This document shows, piece after piece, positions 41,565 to 52,405 of a stretch of 64,000 bases of DNA; position 1 is the first letter of the stretch, and the number at the start of each line of letters is the position of its first letter. Below the pieces are notes generated by a model. It made no database searches. It was given only the letters and a program-made list of their open reading frames with translations, and was not told where the DNA came from. A program made the position numbers and the translations under genes. The DNA is from Sycobia sp. Sy_11 (taxonomy: Eukaryota; Arthropoda; Insecta; Hymenoptera; Epichrysomallidae): assembly GCA_018907035.1 (NCBI GenBank), contig JACCIC010000207.1, positions 498,501-562,500 on the forward strand, written 5' to 3'.

Positions 41565-42370
41565 TGTCAGACTATGAGAAACAAAAGAATATCCTTAGAA
41601 AATCTGCTCTAGGGAAGCAGGAAAAAGAGAATCTCGAGAAAGTTGTAGGACATAATTTGAAGTTAGTATTAACTTGAGAAACTTTTCCAATCAAAAAGTG
41701 AAAGTTTATAGTGTTCTCATCTCATTTTGCATAATGACATGATTATAAAATGAACTAGATCCCGAAAAAAGGATTTTTGTGGTAGATAACAATATTCGCC
41801 CAGCTTCCATTAAAAATTATGAATCCGATTATGGTTCTACTCCTTTGGAATTCAATAATGAAATGAACATTCAAATGTATGAGCGAATCTTTTCTCATTA
41901 TTAGATCACAGTTGCAGCAAATTCGATAACATATATGAAATAAGGAATATTGGAAGTAAGCACTTGTTTGGCGATTCTGAAATTATATTTAAAGATAATA
42001 AAATAAACGGGGGCTATTTAAGGTATCCTTATTTAACGTAACCATTGCACTATTCTCGAAGCAACAAGTATTCATCAATAAAAATATACTAAAGATGAGT
42101 CTATACACTCAACGAGATATAGAAAATATTTAAACATTATTGTACTATTGTTTCACAGTCTTAGTAATAGTCATAAAAGACTCATCTCTAAATATAAAAA
42201 GTAGATAAAGATTCTCTAATATATTTAGTTTACCGGGACGAATGAGCTTATCCAACAACTTAGATTATTAATCGTCGAATGAATTGCGAGAAATCACAAT
42301 TACAGCAATGAAATTCAATATAAGATAGTCGAAATCCTTCAGACAACGGTTTCAATATTACATTAGATCG
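41565..42370 (+). pseudogene. Conserved Polinton-associated protein of unknown function
   Basis: Pieces MSDYEKQKNILRKSALGKQE (41563-41680), RIFVVDNNIRPASIKNYESD (near 41770-41830), LFGDSEIIFKDNKINGG (near 41965-42015) and a C-terminal RDEYELIQQLRLLIVE then NEIQYKIVEIL (near 42235-42345) occur in order. I recognise this order from unnamed proteins in arthropod virus-like elements that end in an EL-x-x-RLRLL ... NEI-x-x-I-x-EL tail. No enzymatic motif is visible. Function unknown; it follows the ATPase on the same strand. Confidence 0.5.
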
Positions 42371-42506
42371 AAAATATTATATAGAAGCAAAGGACTCTGT
42401 AATGATATAGACGGATCAATTCTATATTGAACAAAAATGGAAAACCGATTAAATAATTTCTATAGCAATCAAAAAAAGTAAGAATGGAATTAAATTAAAA
42501 TAATAA

Positions 42507-42720
42507 ACATTTTTATCGGTCTTACAGTCTTTATAATATAATATATTAATTAAAATAATGACAGTCGAATTGTCCTTGTTTATCGTCACCCCCGAAGAAT
42601 CTGAAATAAAACTTGTTACTACAATAAATTAGATTAAAAATTCAAGATTAAAAATTAAAATAAAATAAATCATAAAATAAAATAATAAATAATAAATAAA
42701 ATAAAAATAATAAAAAGAGT
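42507..42720 (-). repeat. PLE pLTR outer half inserted in the Polinton-like element
   Basis: The tip AACATTTTTATCGGTCTTAC, ATAATGACAGTCGAATTGTC and CACCCCCGAAGAATCTGAAA are followed by the AT-rich middle. The inner half with the hammerhead-like motif is missing. Confidence 0.75.
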
Positions 42721-42889
42721 GGAATTACAATTTAAATCTCTCCATCACATAAGTAATCAAATAAGAAACAAAGAGCAAATATATAATCAGATCCAAACGA
42801 GAGTGGAATCTCAATTTAAATCTTTGAATGGCCTAATGAAAAGCATAAAAGTGGCTTATCATTGCACAAATTGAATTATAAAATTATAA

Positions 42890-43625
42890 AAGTAAATAAA
42901 AAAAGGGAACGTCGATCAATAGTTGAATCGCTGCATAAACCTGCACATCGCACATCCAGCTGAAGAAAAAATTATATACGTGGAATAGAGGAAACATTGT
43001 AAGCTGATCTTGTAAAAGTGACTCCGTACTCGAAGGAGAATGAAAACTTTTATTATTTATTCACTGTTATTTATATATTTTCAAAATTTACGTGGGCCAT
43101 TCCAGTAAGGTGAATGAGTGATAATGATGTTACCATAGCTACGAAAGATATTGAAACATGGACGAGCACCATGAAATCTACAGACTGATCATGTAAAAGA
43201 CTTTTAGAATTCTCTTTTCCAAATCACATACAAACATGAACGTTTTAATAGAACATAAAAAATGTAACGTGGATACCGTTCAGTCAACAGGGAAATATGT
43301 ATGATTAAATACTTTACTAGATTTGCGTGAAACTTACAATTCAAGTTAAATGAAAATATTTTGAAACGTGATATTCACGAAACTGGTCAACTGAAATATT
43401 TATAATAGCAAGTTGTGACGAAGACTAATTCAATAACCTATCATATTAAAGATTATAATCTCTGGTAGCTTTTATGAGAGTAAAATTCAAAAAAATAAGT
43501 ATCCTGAAATTTATCTAGTTGAAAAAGTTTTAAAGAAGAGTGGAAATCGTGCATTATATTAAGGGTTAGGATTCAATATTGAACATAATTGTTGGATAGA
43601 TACAAAAAAGTTTATTAAGATAATT
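42890..43625 (+). pseudogene. Polinton-type integrase with chromodomain-like tail
   Basis: The plus-strand reading includes ERRSIVESLHKPAHR, then GIEETL and ADLVKVTPYSKENENFYYLF with the first catalytic D of the DDE core, followed by TVIYIFSKFTWAIPV (normally TVID-x-FSK-x-AW). The second D and E regions are unrecognisable (43180-43400). The C-terminal part near 43460-43620 reads KIQKNKYPEIYLVEKVLKKS and GFNIEHNCWIDTKKFI, a chromodomain-like module (YLVEKIL ... W-x-GF-x-x-x-x-NSWI). Polinton integrases insert the element DNA, and their chromo-like tail is thought to guide targeting. It is heavily decayed with many stops. Confidence 0.65.
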
Positions 43626-43640
43626 AAAATATAATACAAA

Positions 43641-44850
43641 TAAATAAATAAATAATAAATGCAAGGGTAGGTACAAGGAACATAGTTTTCACGTGAATAT
43701 GAAAGCAAAATTGTACTATGATTGTAATGTTATTTATTTATGTAATTTATTATTAAGTATACACGTGTATCTTTTTCTTCGTGACAAATAAATTTTTCTT
43801 TCAACATGTAATAAACATCTTATCTTCTTGTTTTCTTTTTAAGAAGTAGATGCATTAAATTTAAAACAATTGCTCCCTTGATAAAGTAAAAATAAAATAT
43901 GTTTATTTGCCGTATTCGCAGGATTCGTGAACAATTCTTCGTGCTTCGTAAAATAGGAATATCTGATGTGGTAAAAACGTTGCATAATTATCGTCAAGTT
44001 CTACTATAATTTAAAATAAATTTAAAGTAAATTCATCTGAATTACAAATTTAGTCTGGTATTGTTTTTCAAAACAATTACGTAATTAAATGAAATTACAG
44101 TATGCTTTTACATATATTAATGAAAAATTATTTAAAAAATCTTCACATAATATAACAAAATAATGAAATATTAATATATTCTTTTCTCATATCAATTTTT
44201 TTTTATTTTATATAAAAATAAAAACACATCTTAGCTTTCTATTTTTAATTTTGTATTGTAATTAAAAAATTTTGATATTGTTAATATTTCATCGATTTTT
44301 AGAAAGAACAAGAAAAAAAGAATTTGATATTTATATAATCAAAATTATTTTAATACATTTTATCTTATGCTGAAATAATATTTTCCTAAATTATTTACTC
44401 AAATTAAGACTTTAATTCTATATTTACAATATCATTTCTTTTAATGCAGAGCAATAGACGAGATCGAGGATCTTATTTGATATTATGCTGAGTGAAAGTG
44501 ATATTGTGCAATTCGGCAATCACAGATTGTGTACAAGACCGATGTATGCGGTTAGAAATGTAATCATATTACATACTTGAATACAAAATTCTTTAAGTCG
44601 AAAGGAAGAACATGATGTAATATAATAAAAAACCGGATTATTTAATAATAAATTGTATATAATTAAAAGATTATTTTAATAAAAACATAAATTGACAAAT
44701 TTACATATATTACTATTATTATTCTATAAATAAAAATTATGTGCTAGTATTTTTCATTGTATTACACATTTTCTTCATCATATCATGATTATTATTTTTC
44801 AATCAGTTCGTAACTTAAAATACGAAACAATGATCAGACTTTGTCCCGGT
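43641..44850. other. AT-rich region, possible 3' flank of the host exon
   Basis: No gene recognised. On the minus strand it lies downstream of the exon at 44855-45020 and has several AATAAA-like signals, so part may be its 3' untranslated region. Confidence 0.35.
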
Positions 44851-44854
44851 TCTT

Positions 44855-45020
44855 CTAACCGCGTTTTTCTTCTTCTTCTGTAGCTTCTTTATTGCTCACA
44901 ATAGTACCCTCGCTGGCACGGCCACTGCATGCTACTGTTTGTCGGCTATGGCTTCTGGCATTATTATATTTCTTCTCTATCGTTTCGATCAGTATTTTGC
45001 CAATATTTATCAATCTGGAG
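44855..45020 (-). CDS. Putative terminal exon of a host gene (54 aa)
   Basis: On the minus strand a good 3' splice site (TTTCTTGTTTTCAG, ending at 45021) is followed by an open frame starting with the third base of a codon: SRLINIGKILIETIEKKYNN, then ARSHSRQTVACSGRASEGT and EATEEEEKRG before TAG at 44855-44857. Base composition is more GC-rich than the flanks, and the frame is open from acceptor to stop. The acidic EEEE tail and the mixed polar sequence match no family I can name. The upstream exon would lie above 45020, beyond the mariner at 45098-46346, which would then sit in the intron. A retroelement origin is not excluded. Confidence 0.45.
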
Positions 45021-45097
45021 CTGAAAACAAGAAAAAATTACATATAAGTTAAGAGTTTTTATAAATATATAAATAATATATAGATTTAAAAATAATA

Positions 45098-46346
45098 TTG
45101 GGTGTACAAATAAGTTTCCGCCATTTTTTTAGAAAGTAATAAGAATTTATTGTAAGAAAAGGTACAAATAATGTCATTCAAAATATTGTCCATCACTTTT
45201 ACTATTTTTGACCATCTTTGAGGCAGCGAGTAGGCAGCGATACCCCGTCTAAAAAATTGCTCGTCTTTTGAGGCGATCCACGAATCGACCCATTTCTTCA
45301 ATTCCTCGTAAGAAGTGAAGTACTGCTCAGCCAGACCATGAGTCATCGATCGGAATTAGTGGTAGTGTGAAGGAGAAATGTCTGATGAATACGGTGGATG
45401 TGGTTGAACGTCCGAAATCAATGCTTTTAATGTTTCCTTTACGATTTTTGCAACATGTGGCCGAGCGTTGTCATACTGAAAAATGACTTTAACGTGCCTT
45501 TTCGCATATTGTGGACGTTTAATCTTCAATGCTGACATCAATGGCATCAGCCGTTGTTGCTAACGTTCCTCCGTGACGGTTTTATTGTGTTGGAGCAATT
45601 CGTAATAGATTACTGCAAGCTGATCCTACTAAATGCTCAGCATTAGCTTCTCGCCATGAATGTTTAGTTTGGCCATCGAAGTAGAGGCATACCCGGGCTT
45701 ACCCCATGACTTCCCACGCTTTGGGTTGTCGTAGTAAATCCATTTTTTGTCTCCCGTCACGATTCGATGTAGAAATCCTGTGCGATTTTGCCTTTTGAGC
45801 AATTGTTCGCAAGTGAATAAAGGACGATCGACGTCTGTTAGCTTTAGTTCGTAAGGAATCCAATTTCCTTGTGCAAGTCCCTAACTTTTGTGCAAGTTCT
45901 TCTTGCGTTTGGCACGGATATTCCTCCAGTAAAGCTTCCAATTCTGTATCACCATACACTTTGGGCCTTCCACTGCGTGTTTTGTCTCCTCCACGTCAAA
46001 ATTACTACTTTTAAATTTTTGGAACGACTTCTGACAACTTCTCTCCCTCAAATTAAAATTATCATATGCTTCTATGAGTAGCCGATGTGCTTCAGCTGCA
46101 GATTGTTTTAAATGAAAGAAGTAAATTAACAATTCCCACAAATGACGCTTACTTGGCTCAAAACTTGGACACATCTTAACACGATGAAAACTAACTGATG
46201 CTAGCAAAAAGTCAGAGACATTAAAAGGTTATACTGTTTCCAGATGTCAACATATACTATACGACTTTTTACATCTGACAATTTCGATGTTACCTTATCG
46301 ATGGCGCCATCTTTTCAAAACGGCGGAAACTCATTTGTACACCTAA
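45098..46346 (-). mobile_element. Mariner element, decayed transposase
   Basis: The ends are TTGGGTGTACAAATAAGTTT at 45098 and, inverted, GGCGGAAACTCATTTGTACA to CCTAA at 46346. Minus-strand transposase pieces run from 46174 (MCPSFEPSKRHLWELLIYFF) through helix-turn-helix remnants, a catalytic start TGDRKQKMDLLRQPKAW-type region at 45710-45760 in mixed frames, VIFQYDNARPHVAKIVKET (second D kept) at 45430-45490 and SSDISPSHYH at 45360-45390, where the third D is histidine. C-terminal pieces follow (MTHGLAEQYFTSYEELKKW). It is a sister of the intact mariner at 39165, but dead. Confidence 0.8.
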
Positions 46347-46350
46347 AATA

Positions 46351-46725
46351 TTAGGTGTAAAAACTTGCTTCCTCGGCTTTTGTTTCGAGTTTAGAGTTTT
46401 TATTACAGAAAACTGGTTATATTTTTATAATTCAAAGTATTGTCGATTGCTAGTCACTACTTTTTCCCATATTTCGAGGAGCCTATAAATCCCGCTTGGA
46501 AAAAACTGGTCATCTTTTGAAGCAATCCACGAATCGATCCAATTTTTTATTTCTTTTAATAAGACCGGAAGTGCTTAGCCAGACTGTGTGTCATCGAAAC
46601 AAATGAGAGTCTCATGGACCAACAACTGGAGATAGCTGGAAAACTCGCTGGAATAAGTGTATAGATGCGGGAGGGGACTACTTTGAAGAGGATCGCAGCG
46701 ATGTATCTTAATTTTCAAATATACT
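46351..46725. pseudogene. Second mariner remnant abutting the first, rearranged
   Basis: TTAGGTGTAAAAACTTGCTTCC follows a TA at 46349-46350 and is a mariner-type end. Minus-strand similarity to the mariner C-terminal region (DSWIASKD-like, from codons at 46500-46540) and a plus-strand DAGGDYFEEDRSDVS at 46667-46711 follow. Opposite orientations imply at least two fragments joined together. Confidence 0.45.
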
Positions 46726-49060
46726 TAATTGTTTAATAGTCTGACCTCGTGTATATTACACAAGAATGATCTAAGCTAATAAATATTTTTATTAGACATA
46801 TATCTCTAGTCAATAGAATAAAATAAAATGTTACTTTGTGTTTGAATAATAAAATCATTTTCAAAATGATTTTATTAATTGCATTTTTAAATAAATAATT
46901 GAATGTTGTTAATATAATATAATTATATTCCAATGAATAAAACTGCAAGACCAATAAATATATTTATTAGTTTATTCTAGAAAAAGTCGATAAAAGTATA
47001 ATAAACATTTCAATGTATGATCAAGGACCGCGGTCGGCGCTCCGATGGCAAGTTTGAGTACTACAGCCTCCGGACGACCGTGCATATATATACATTTATA
47101 TTGGATTTCTAGATTTTCAAATAATTATTGTGTCAATATTGAACCATTAGATTACTTCTAATTATGCTTAAAAGAAAGCTATTCCAATATACATCAATTC
47201 AAAAAAAGTTTTATGTAAAAAACTTTGCTGATAGTTAAGTTATTCGTTTTCATTATCTTTCTGGTTACTTAATTTCGTTCATTCGTAAATACTCACTGGA
47301 TTTGTATAATTTCCGTCAGTAAATAACTAAATCAAGTGGATCGATAGAGCCACGAAGGCAAGTTTGATACGTATATGCATTACTATATGTATATACTATA
47401 CGCAGCTGTATGTATGACTACATACTATATTGTATATAATATACTTGGCTATTACAGATAATACTGTTGTATTCGGGCAGTAGAAACAGAGGTTCAAGTG
47501 TGTGGGCACGACTTCCACGGGTAGTTTCGTGTTTGTACGGTAGAATACAATGCTCAGATTTTTTACATAGTCCAGTATATGTAAATATGTATAAGTACCA
47601 ATTCGTATAAGTTTCGAAACTATTACTTATTCTTATTTAATAAATAAGTTACTTACTAAAAGTGTGCCTATGCACTCACTTATTTATAACGTGGAAATAC
47701 GTACAGTACTGTCACGTCGAGCATGTGATACGTATATATGCATACATATATATAGATATATGCATGCATATATGTTTTACGGATTTCAGGCCTACGATTG
47801 CCTGCACTAGCCTGGGACAAACTTTCAATTATGTTAAAAAAGCGTGTAGTACAATGTGCTTAGTGTCACTGTAATTGTACGAGCGGCATGAGTGACGCTA
47901 GTACAAATCGCGAGTCTCTTTTTAATATAATATTTATCTATTATGTGGTTATGTCAGGAAAAGGTAAGGATAACGGAGGATAATCGAGTCGCTGTTTTCA
48001 AAGGATAACACTTTTCTCAAAGGCAAATATAAATAATAATAAATGATCTTTATAAAATTATTATTTATTAAACGTTTTTTTTAAGAGCGCGAGAGATACT
48101 TCTTGGCTGAACTGCTGAACGAACTACTGAACCACTGAACTACTGAATTGCTATTGCACTACTGAACGAATTAAACTGAACGATTTTTGTGGAAAAATTC
48201 GGATTTTATATACACCATCAGTCAATGCCATAGAATATCTCTCTCTCAGTCTCTCAATTTTTATAGGTTTGTTTTTGTTACATTGATCTTTCGTTTTCTT
48301 ATTTCTACAATTTGATTATTTTATAATAATTATTATAGAAACCTTACAATATGCACATTATATTCACTAATTTTGTTATAAATAAATTCTTGTCATTATA
48401 ACTAATTATTTTATTAAATATTGAATATTAGAAAATATTCAATATTTAAATTAGCGCACTGCTAGTACACGTGTTCGTCACTTCAAGGGCCTTCGTTCGT
48501 CAAAACTTATAGGCCGATGTATTTAATATAAATATCATTTATGAAGAAAATTATTTGAAATCATTTTGAAATCAGTTGAAAATCAGTTTTCAGTTTTAAT
48601 AAATTTTGGACCTTCCATCAAATGAATAGTAAAATCTCGTGAAAATACTGAAAACTTATCGGGCAAAATAATTGTAATATTATGAAAATATAATTGAGGA
48701 TCTAAGTAATGATGATTTTTCAAATATTAATATTTTGGTTATCAAGCAAAGATCATTGTGATTTTGAATGTGATAGATTACATCAAGTGCAAGATACTGA
48801 AATACGGAAATCTATGAAAAATAATGTAAATTTATTTACTGACAATAAATTATTTTATGTAAAACAATAGAACGAAATATATTTTAAAAATTGATGTATA
48901 TTTAAAAATCATGATGAAAACATTTCTCAAGTCATCATCTTTGTTTCGTAATTTAACTGGACTTAAGTCACCGATGTTAAATAGTATGGTCCGGTATGTA
49001 AATCTACTAATAATAATAATAATGTTATTGAATTTTGAGCTATTCATCTACTATTCATTA
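46726..49060. other. AT-rich region, no gene recognised
   Basis: A PLE-tip-like AACTGCAAGACCAATAAATA lies at 46942. One unit of the Helitron minisatellite lies at 47470-47560 (GCAGTAGAAACAGAGGTTCA, GCACGACTTCCACGGGTAG). TA/CATA-rich microsatellites occur at 47085-47100 and 47735-47770. No coding region is supported. Confidence 0.4.
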
Positions 49061-49300
49061 ACTCACGCAACGTTACCACAACCGCCCTATTCATCGGACA
49101 TAAAACCGTGCGAATTTTTCCTATTCCCCCATTCGAAAAAATTCGTCATAGGACGACATTTTGAATCCGTTGAAGAGATTCAAGAATCTATGATCGGGGT
49201 ACTCGGAGAGTTCCCATAAGAAGTGTTCCAGAATTGTTACAACCGGATAACTCGCTGAAATCACTTTATAGAAAATGAGAAAAATGCGTGTTTACCAAAA
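49061..49300 (+). pseudogene. Mariner C-terminal fragment
   Basis: LTHATLPQPPYSSDIKPCEF then FLFPHSKKFVIGRHFESVEE is the stretch around the third catalytic position, where aspartate is replaced by glutamate. After the stop at 49217 the C-terminal tail continues weakly. No terminal repeats. Confidence 0.65.
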
Positions 49301-49469
49301 AGTTTTAATTAAACAAATAAAATAAATCTTTAACATGCAAAGTTATTGTTCAGGTTTACAGCAATTATAAGAAGAATCCATTAGCCGTTGTTGGTGTTTT
49401 CGGTTAGTTATATATGTATTTTTATATTAAATTCTATTCTCACATTGTACATATATCTATATGTATAAA

Positions 49470-49772
49470 ACGTCGGATACCAAAGTTGAATCTAAATTTA
49501 AAGTGGTGGGGTAGTAAGGTTGTCCTTTACTAACATAGAATATTGTTTTTATTATGTTTATTTTATTTATTATTTTAATGTTTACTTTATTTTATTTTAC
49601 TTTATTATAAATTTTATTTTTATTTTTAATTTTTAATATAATTTATTGTAGTAATAAGTTCTATTACAGGTTCTTTGGGGATGAATATAAACAAGGACAG
49701 TCTTATTTTAGTTAATATATTATATTGTAGGGACTGTAAGACCGATAAAAATATTTCTTAATTTAGATCAGA
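49470..49772 (+). repeat. PLE pLTR copy, truncated at its hammerhead end
   Basis: Plus orientation, starting with the last bases after the hammerhead motif (ACGTCGGATACCAAAG), AAAGTGGTGGGGTAGTAAGG, TTCTTTGGGGATGAATATAA, AACAAGGACAGTCT and the outer tip GGGACTGTAAGACCGATAAA. Confidence 0.8.
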
Positions 49773-50930
49773 ACAGTCAATATAAGTGCAATTTGTAATT
49801 TTAATATATCTATATTTATAAGATTTCAAATCAAACTATAAAATTATTATTTAAATGTGAAATATATGTATCATGCGTAAACGTCTTTTGAAAAAAATTT
49901 AATTATATTGAACCACCAAGTTATATGAAAAACTTTGTATTTCGATGTTATTCTGCAGGTTTGTGTCAATCAGATACATAGTCCATATAAATCTAATTTC
50001 TTTACTTCAAATCTCTTTTCTAATTACAATATCTACGAAAAACTTATTTCGCTAGAAATTCAAAATGTATATTTAAAATCTTCATAAAGAGAAATTAACA
50101 AGAGAAAGTATTCCAGCAATGAATAAATTTACTGTATGAGTCCATTTTAAATTCTGAATAAAGTATTATATTTTTTTTTTGTTATATTATTTAACATCGC
50201 TCTATTTATGTTTTTAAATATCGGTGCTAATCAGCGACGGAGGTCTACGATGTGTTTGTAAACAAAGCACATGTAAATTATTACAGCAATGCTTGTGTGT
50301 CAATCATCCGAGAAAGTATTGTATTTCCTATTTACGGAAAGCAGAGACTTCTAAATGGTTCCTATTCAAATAATTAACTGCATTTACTATAATAACGAAG
50401 TTTTCAGTAATTTTTTATATCTACCAAGAGAGAAATCAAATCACAGATCTAAAAATACATCAAATATTACCCGTACGTATAAATAAAAATAATCGAGATG
50501 CAGCATTCGATCAACATTATCAGTCATGCTGAAAACTGTATTCTTGTTTTGTTTTTTCCCTATTCTCCGAGTCTACAGGATCGAATCGCATTCTCAAAAA
50601 AATAAAAAAGGATCATTGCAATCGAGCTTTTATTCGAGTTGGTACATCTACTAGGGTAGACCCTGTAAAAATATCGCTACCCAATATCAGATTGAACGAA
50701 GTGAGGTCTAATGATATTACAGAGATACGGTCCCTCGTCCTCGCCCTTACCTATAAGCAGAAAAAAAGTACTAACTAAATTAAACGAAATCAGGAAGAGA
50801 ATTTTAAAATTAGAGAAAATTCCAGACTCAGATATCATAAATTTATTAGTAAATTTTATTATTATTTATAGTTAAAAATACTTTAATATTTTCTATAACT
50901 ATCTATAATAATTTTAATTAAAGGTTTTAA
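49773..50930. other. AT-rich region with SINE copy 2
   Basis: No gene recognised apart from the SINE at 50165-50320. Confidence 0.4.
50165..50320 (-). repeat. tRNA-derived SINE, copy 2 (5' truncated)
   Basis: The minus strand reads AAAGC, then ACAAACACATCGTAGACCTC, GCTGATTAGCACCGATATTT and the CGATGTTAAATAATATAACA tail with A-run. The tRNA-like head is missing beyond 50320. Confidence 0.7.
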
Positions 50931-50937
50931 GGTGTAC

Positions 50938-51515
50938 GAGGGTGGATTGATAAGTTTCCGGCCTGACCAAGAGATGGCGCCACTAGGCCTGCCTTGAGGT
51001 GGCGTTCTATAGTGCCATCCTTAGATAGCTTGTAGCTATAGTTTCAGTCCGATCGCCATGTTAGTGTAGGTTTCAGAGCACGCTGAACAATACGCCTCTG
51101 TATTTTTCGTAAAAATGCAAAAGCTGGAAAATCATGCTGTCATCAAATACTTTTATATGAAGGGATTAACGCCGATGGAAATTAAAGAAGAGATGGACTC
51201 AACACTGGGGACATCTTCCCCATCATATTCAATCGTGAAGCAGTGGGTTTCCGAGTTTAAATAGGGTCGTGTGAGCACCTCTGATGAGCCTCGCTCAGGA
51301 CGCCCCATTGAGGTTACAACTCCAGATATGATCAAAAAAATCCATTAAATAGTGCTGAAAGACCGTTGATTAAAAGTGCGTGAAATAGCTGAGACTAGTA
51401 AGATGTCATATAAACGTGTACGAAATTTTTTGCACCAACATTCGTTTATGGAAAAGCTCTGTGCAAGATGGGTGCTGCGTTTGCTAACAGTCGACGTGGC
51501 TATTAAAAAACGTTG
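50938..51515 (+). pseudogene. Mariner N-terminal half (TACGAGGG family)
   Basis: The left end TACGAGGGTGGATTGATAAG at 50936-50955 is followed by a leader and a start at 51117 (MQKLENHAVIKYFYMKGLTP). It then reads PSYSIVKQWVSEFK, a stop, RSGRPIEVTTPDMIKKIH, a stop and KVREIAETSKMSYKRVRNFL. It ends after CARWVLRLLTVD without a catalytic domain. It is the same family as the mariner at 4938-6164. Confidence 0.75.
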
Positions 51516-51539
51516 ACTGATGATATAAAACATTTTATT

Positions 51540-52150
51540 TTGATATTATATATATATGTTTCTTTATTCTCACTTTCAATATAAAATCTCCTCTTTTTCT
51601 GCATCGCTACATGTGAATCTGCCATTGTGCGAAAAATTGCTGAAAGTCTTCTGTCAGTTTCATTAAAAACGCACGCCGCTTCCTTTCTTTCACAGATTCA
51701 AAAGTCTGAAATATTGTTTCTTTTAATACAACCTGCACCTTTCGAAAGAGATAAAATGTTCCGCTATGCAAAATGTGAGGAATCAGCTGTATGGTCTAAC
51801 ACTGGGATAATGTACTTGTGTAGAAACCTTTTCACTAAGAGTGCAGAATGAGTCAGCGCATTATCTTGATGAAGAATCGATGGCTTCTCCGACAATTCAG
51901 ATCCTTTTCTCTTATTCTTTTACGAAGTTTACTATAACATGAAGATAGTAATGTTAGTTAATAGTTTGACCATAAGGATCCTTTGATGGTAGACAATTCT
52001 ATAAATATCGAAGAAACAGTCATCGCTTTGAAGTTGGATTCGTTGATTTTGCGCATTTTTGACTGTTAGTCCCTCACTAACAGTGAAGTACTCATGCCAA
52101 CACACATCTCCAAAAAGAAACAACTCAAACAACTCTTCCAATGCATATAT
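51540..52150 (-). pseudogene. Mariner C-terminal half, opposite strand
   Basis: On the minus strand, SKLRKRIREK then SILHQDNALTHSALLVKRF (second catalytic D region, near 51850-51900) and IIPVLDHTADSSHFA, where the usual PYSPDLAP-x-DF motif is corrupted. Upstream at 51960-52020 lies a TKGSLWSNY-like piece. It faces the N-terminal half at 50938-51515. Confidence 0.5.
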
Positions 52151-52199
52151 TTTATGCTTAGCATATCAATTAAAAATCATTAGATGCCGAGTCATTTTC

Positions 52200-52380
52200 A
52201 ATCTACTACTAAAAATTAATGCCAAAAAAAAAAATAAAACTGAAATTAATTTAAAAATTAAAATCAAATAATCTATATTCTATGTTACTAAAGAACAGCC
52301 TTACTATTTCCACCACCTTAAATTTAAATTTATTATCAATGTTCTACCTTTCGTACTAGTTCGGTTCAAGGACGAATCTA
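52200..52380 (-). repeat. PLE pLTR copy, partial
   Basis: AT-rich middle, TCTATGTTACTAAAGAACAG, CCACCACCTTAAATTTAAAT and a badly decayed hammerhead region (52335-52375). Confidence 0.55.
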
Positions 52381-52405
52381 AAATAAAAACCGAGCAGGCA
52401 TATAT

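Larger units (their letters stand above)
38400..43640. mobile_element. Polinton/Maverick (adintovirus-like) element remnant
   Basis: Within 5.2 kb, remnants of six genes occur that travel together in Polintons and adintovirus-like elements: jelly-roll capsid-like (38415-38790, minus), adenain-like protease (38924-39164, minus), phospholipase-A2-like minor capsid (40455-40771, minus), FtsK/HerA-type packaging ATPase (40944-41545, plus), a conserved unnamed protein (41565-42370, plus) and a retroviral-type integrase with chromodomain-like tail (42890-43625, plus). A protein-primed DNA polymerase and terminal inverted repeats were not found, so the true ends are unknown. A complete mariner and a PLE pLTR have inserted into it. 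All of its own genes are broken. Confidence 0.75.
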
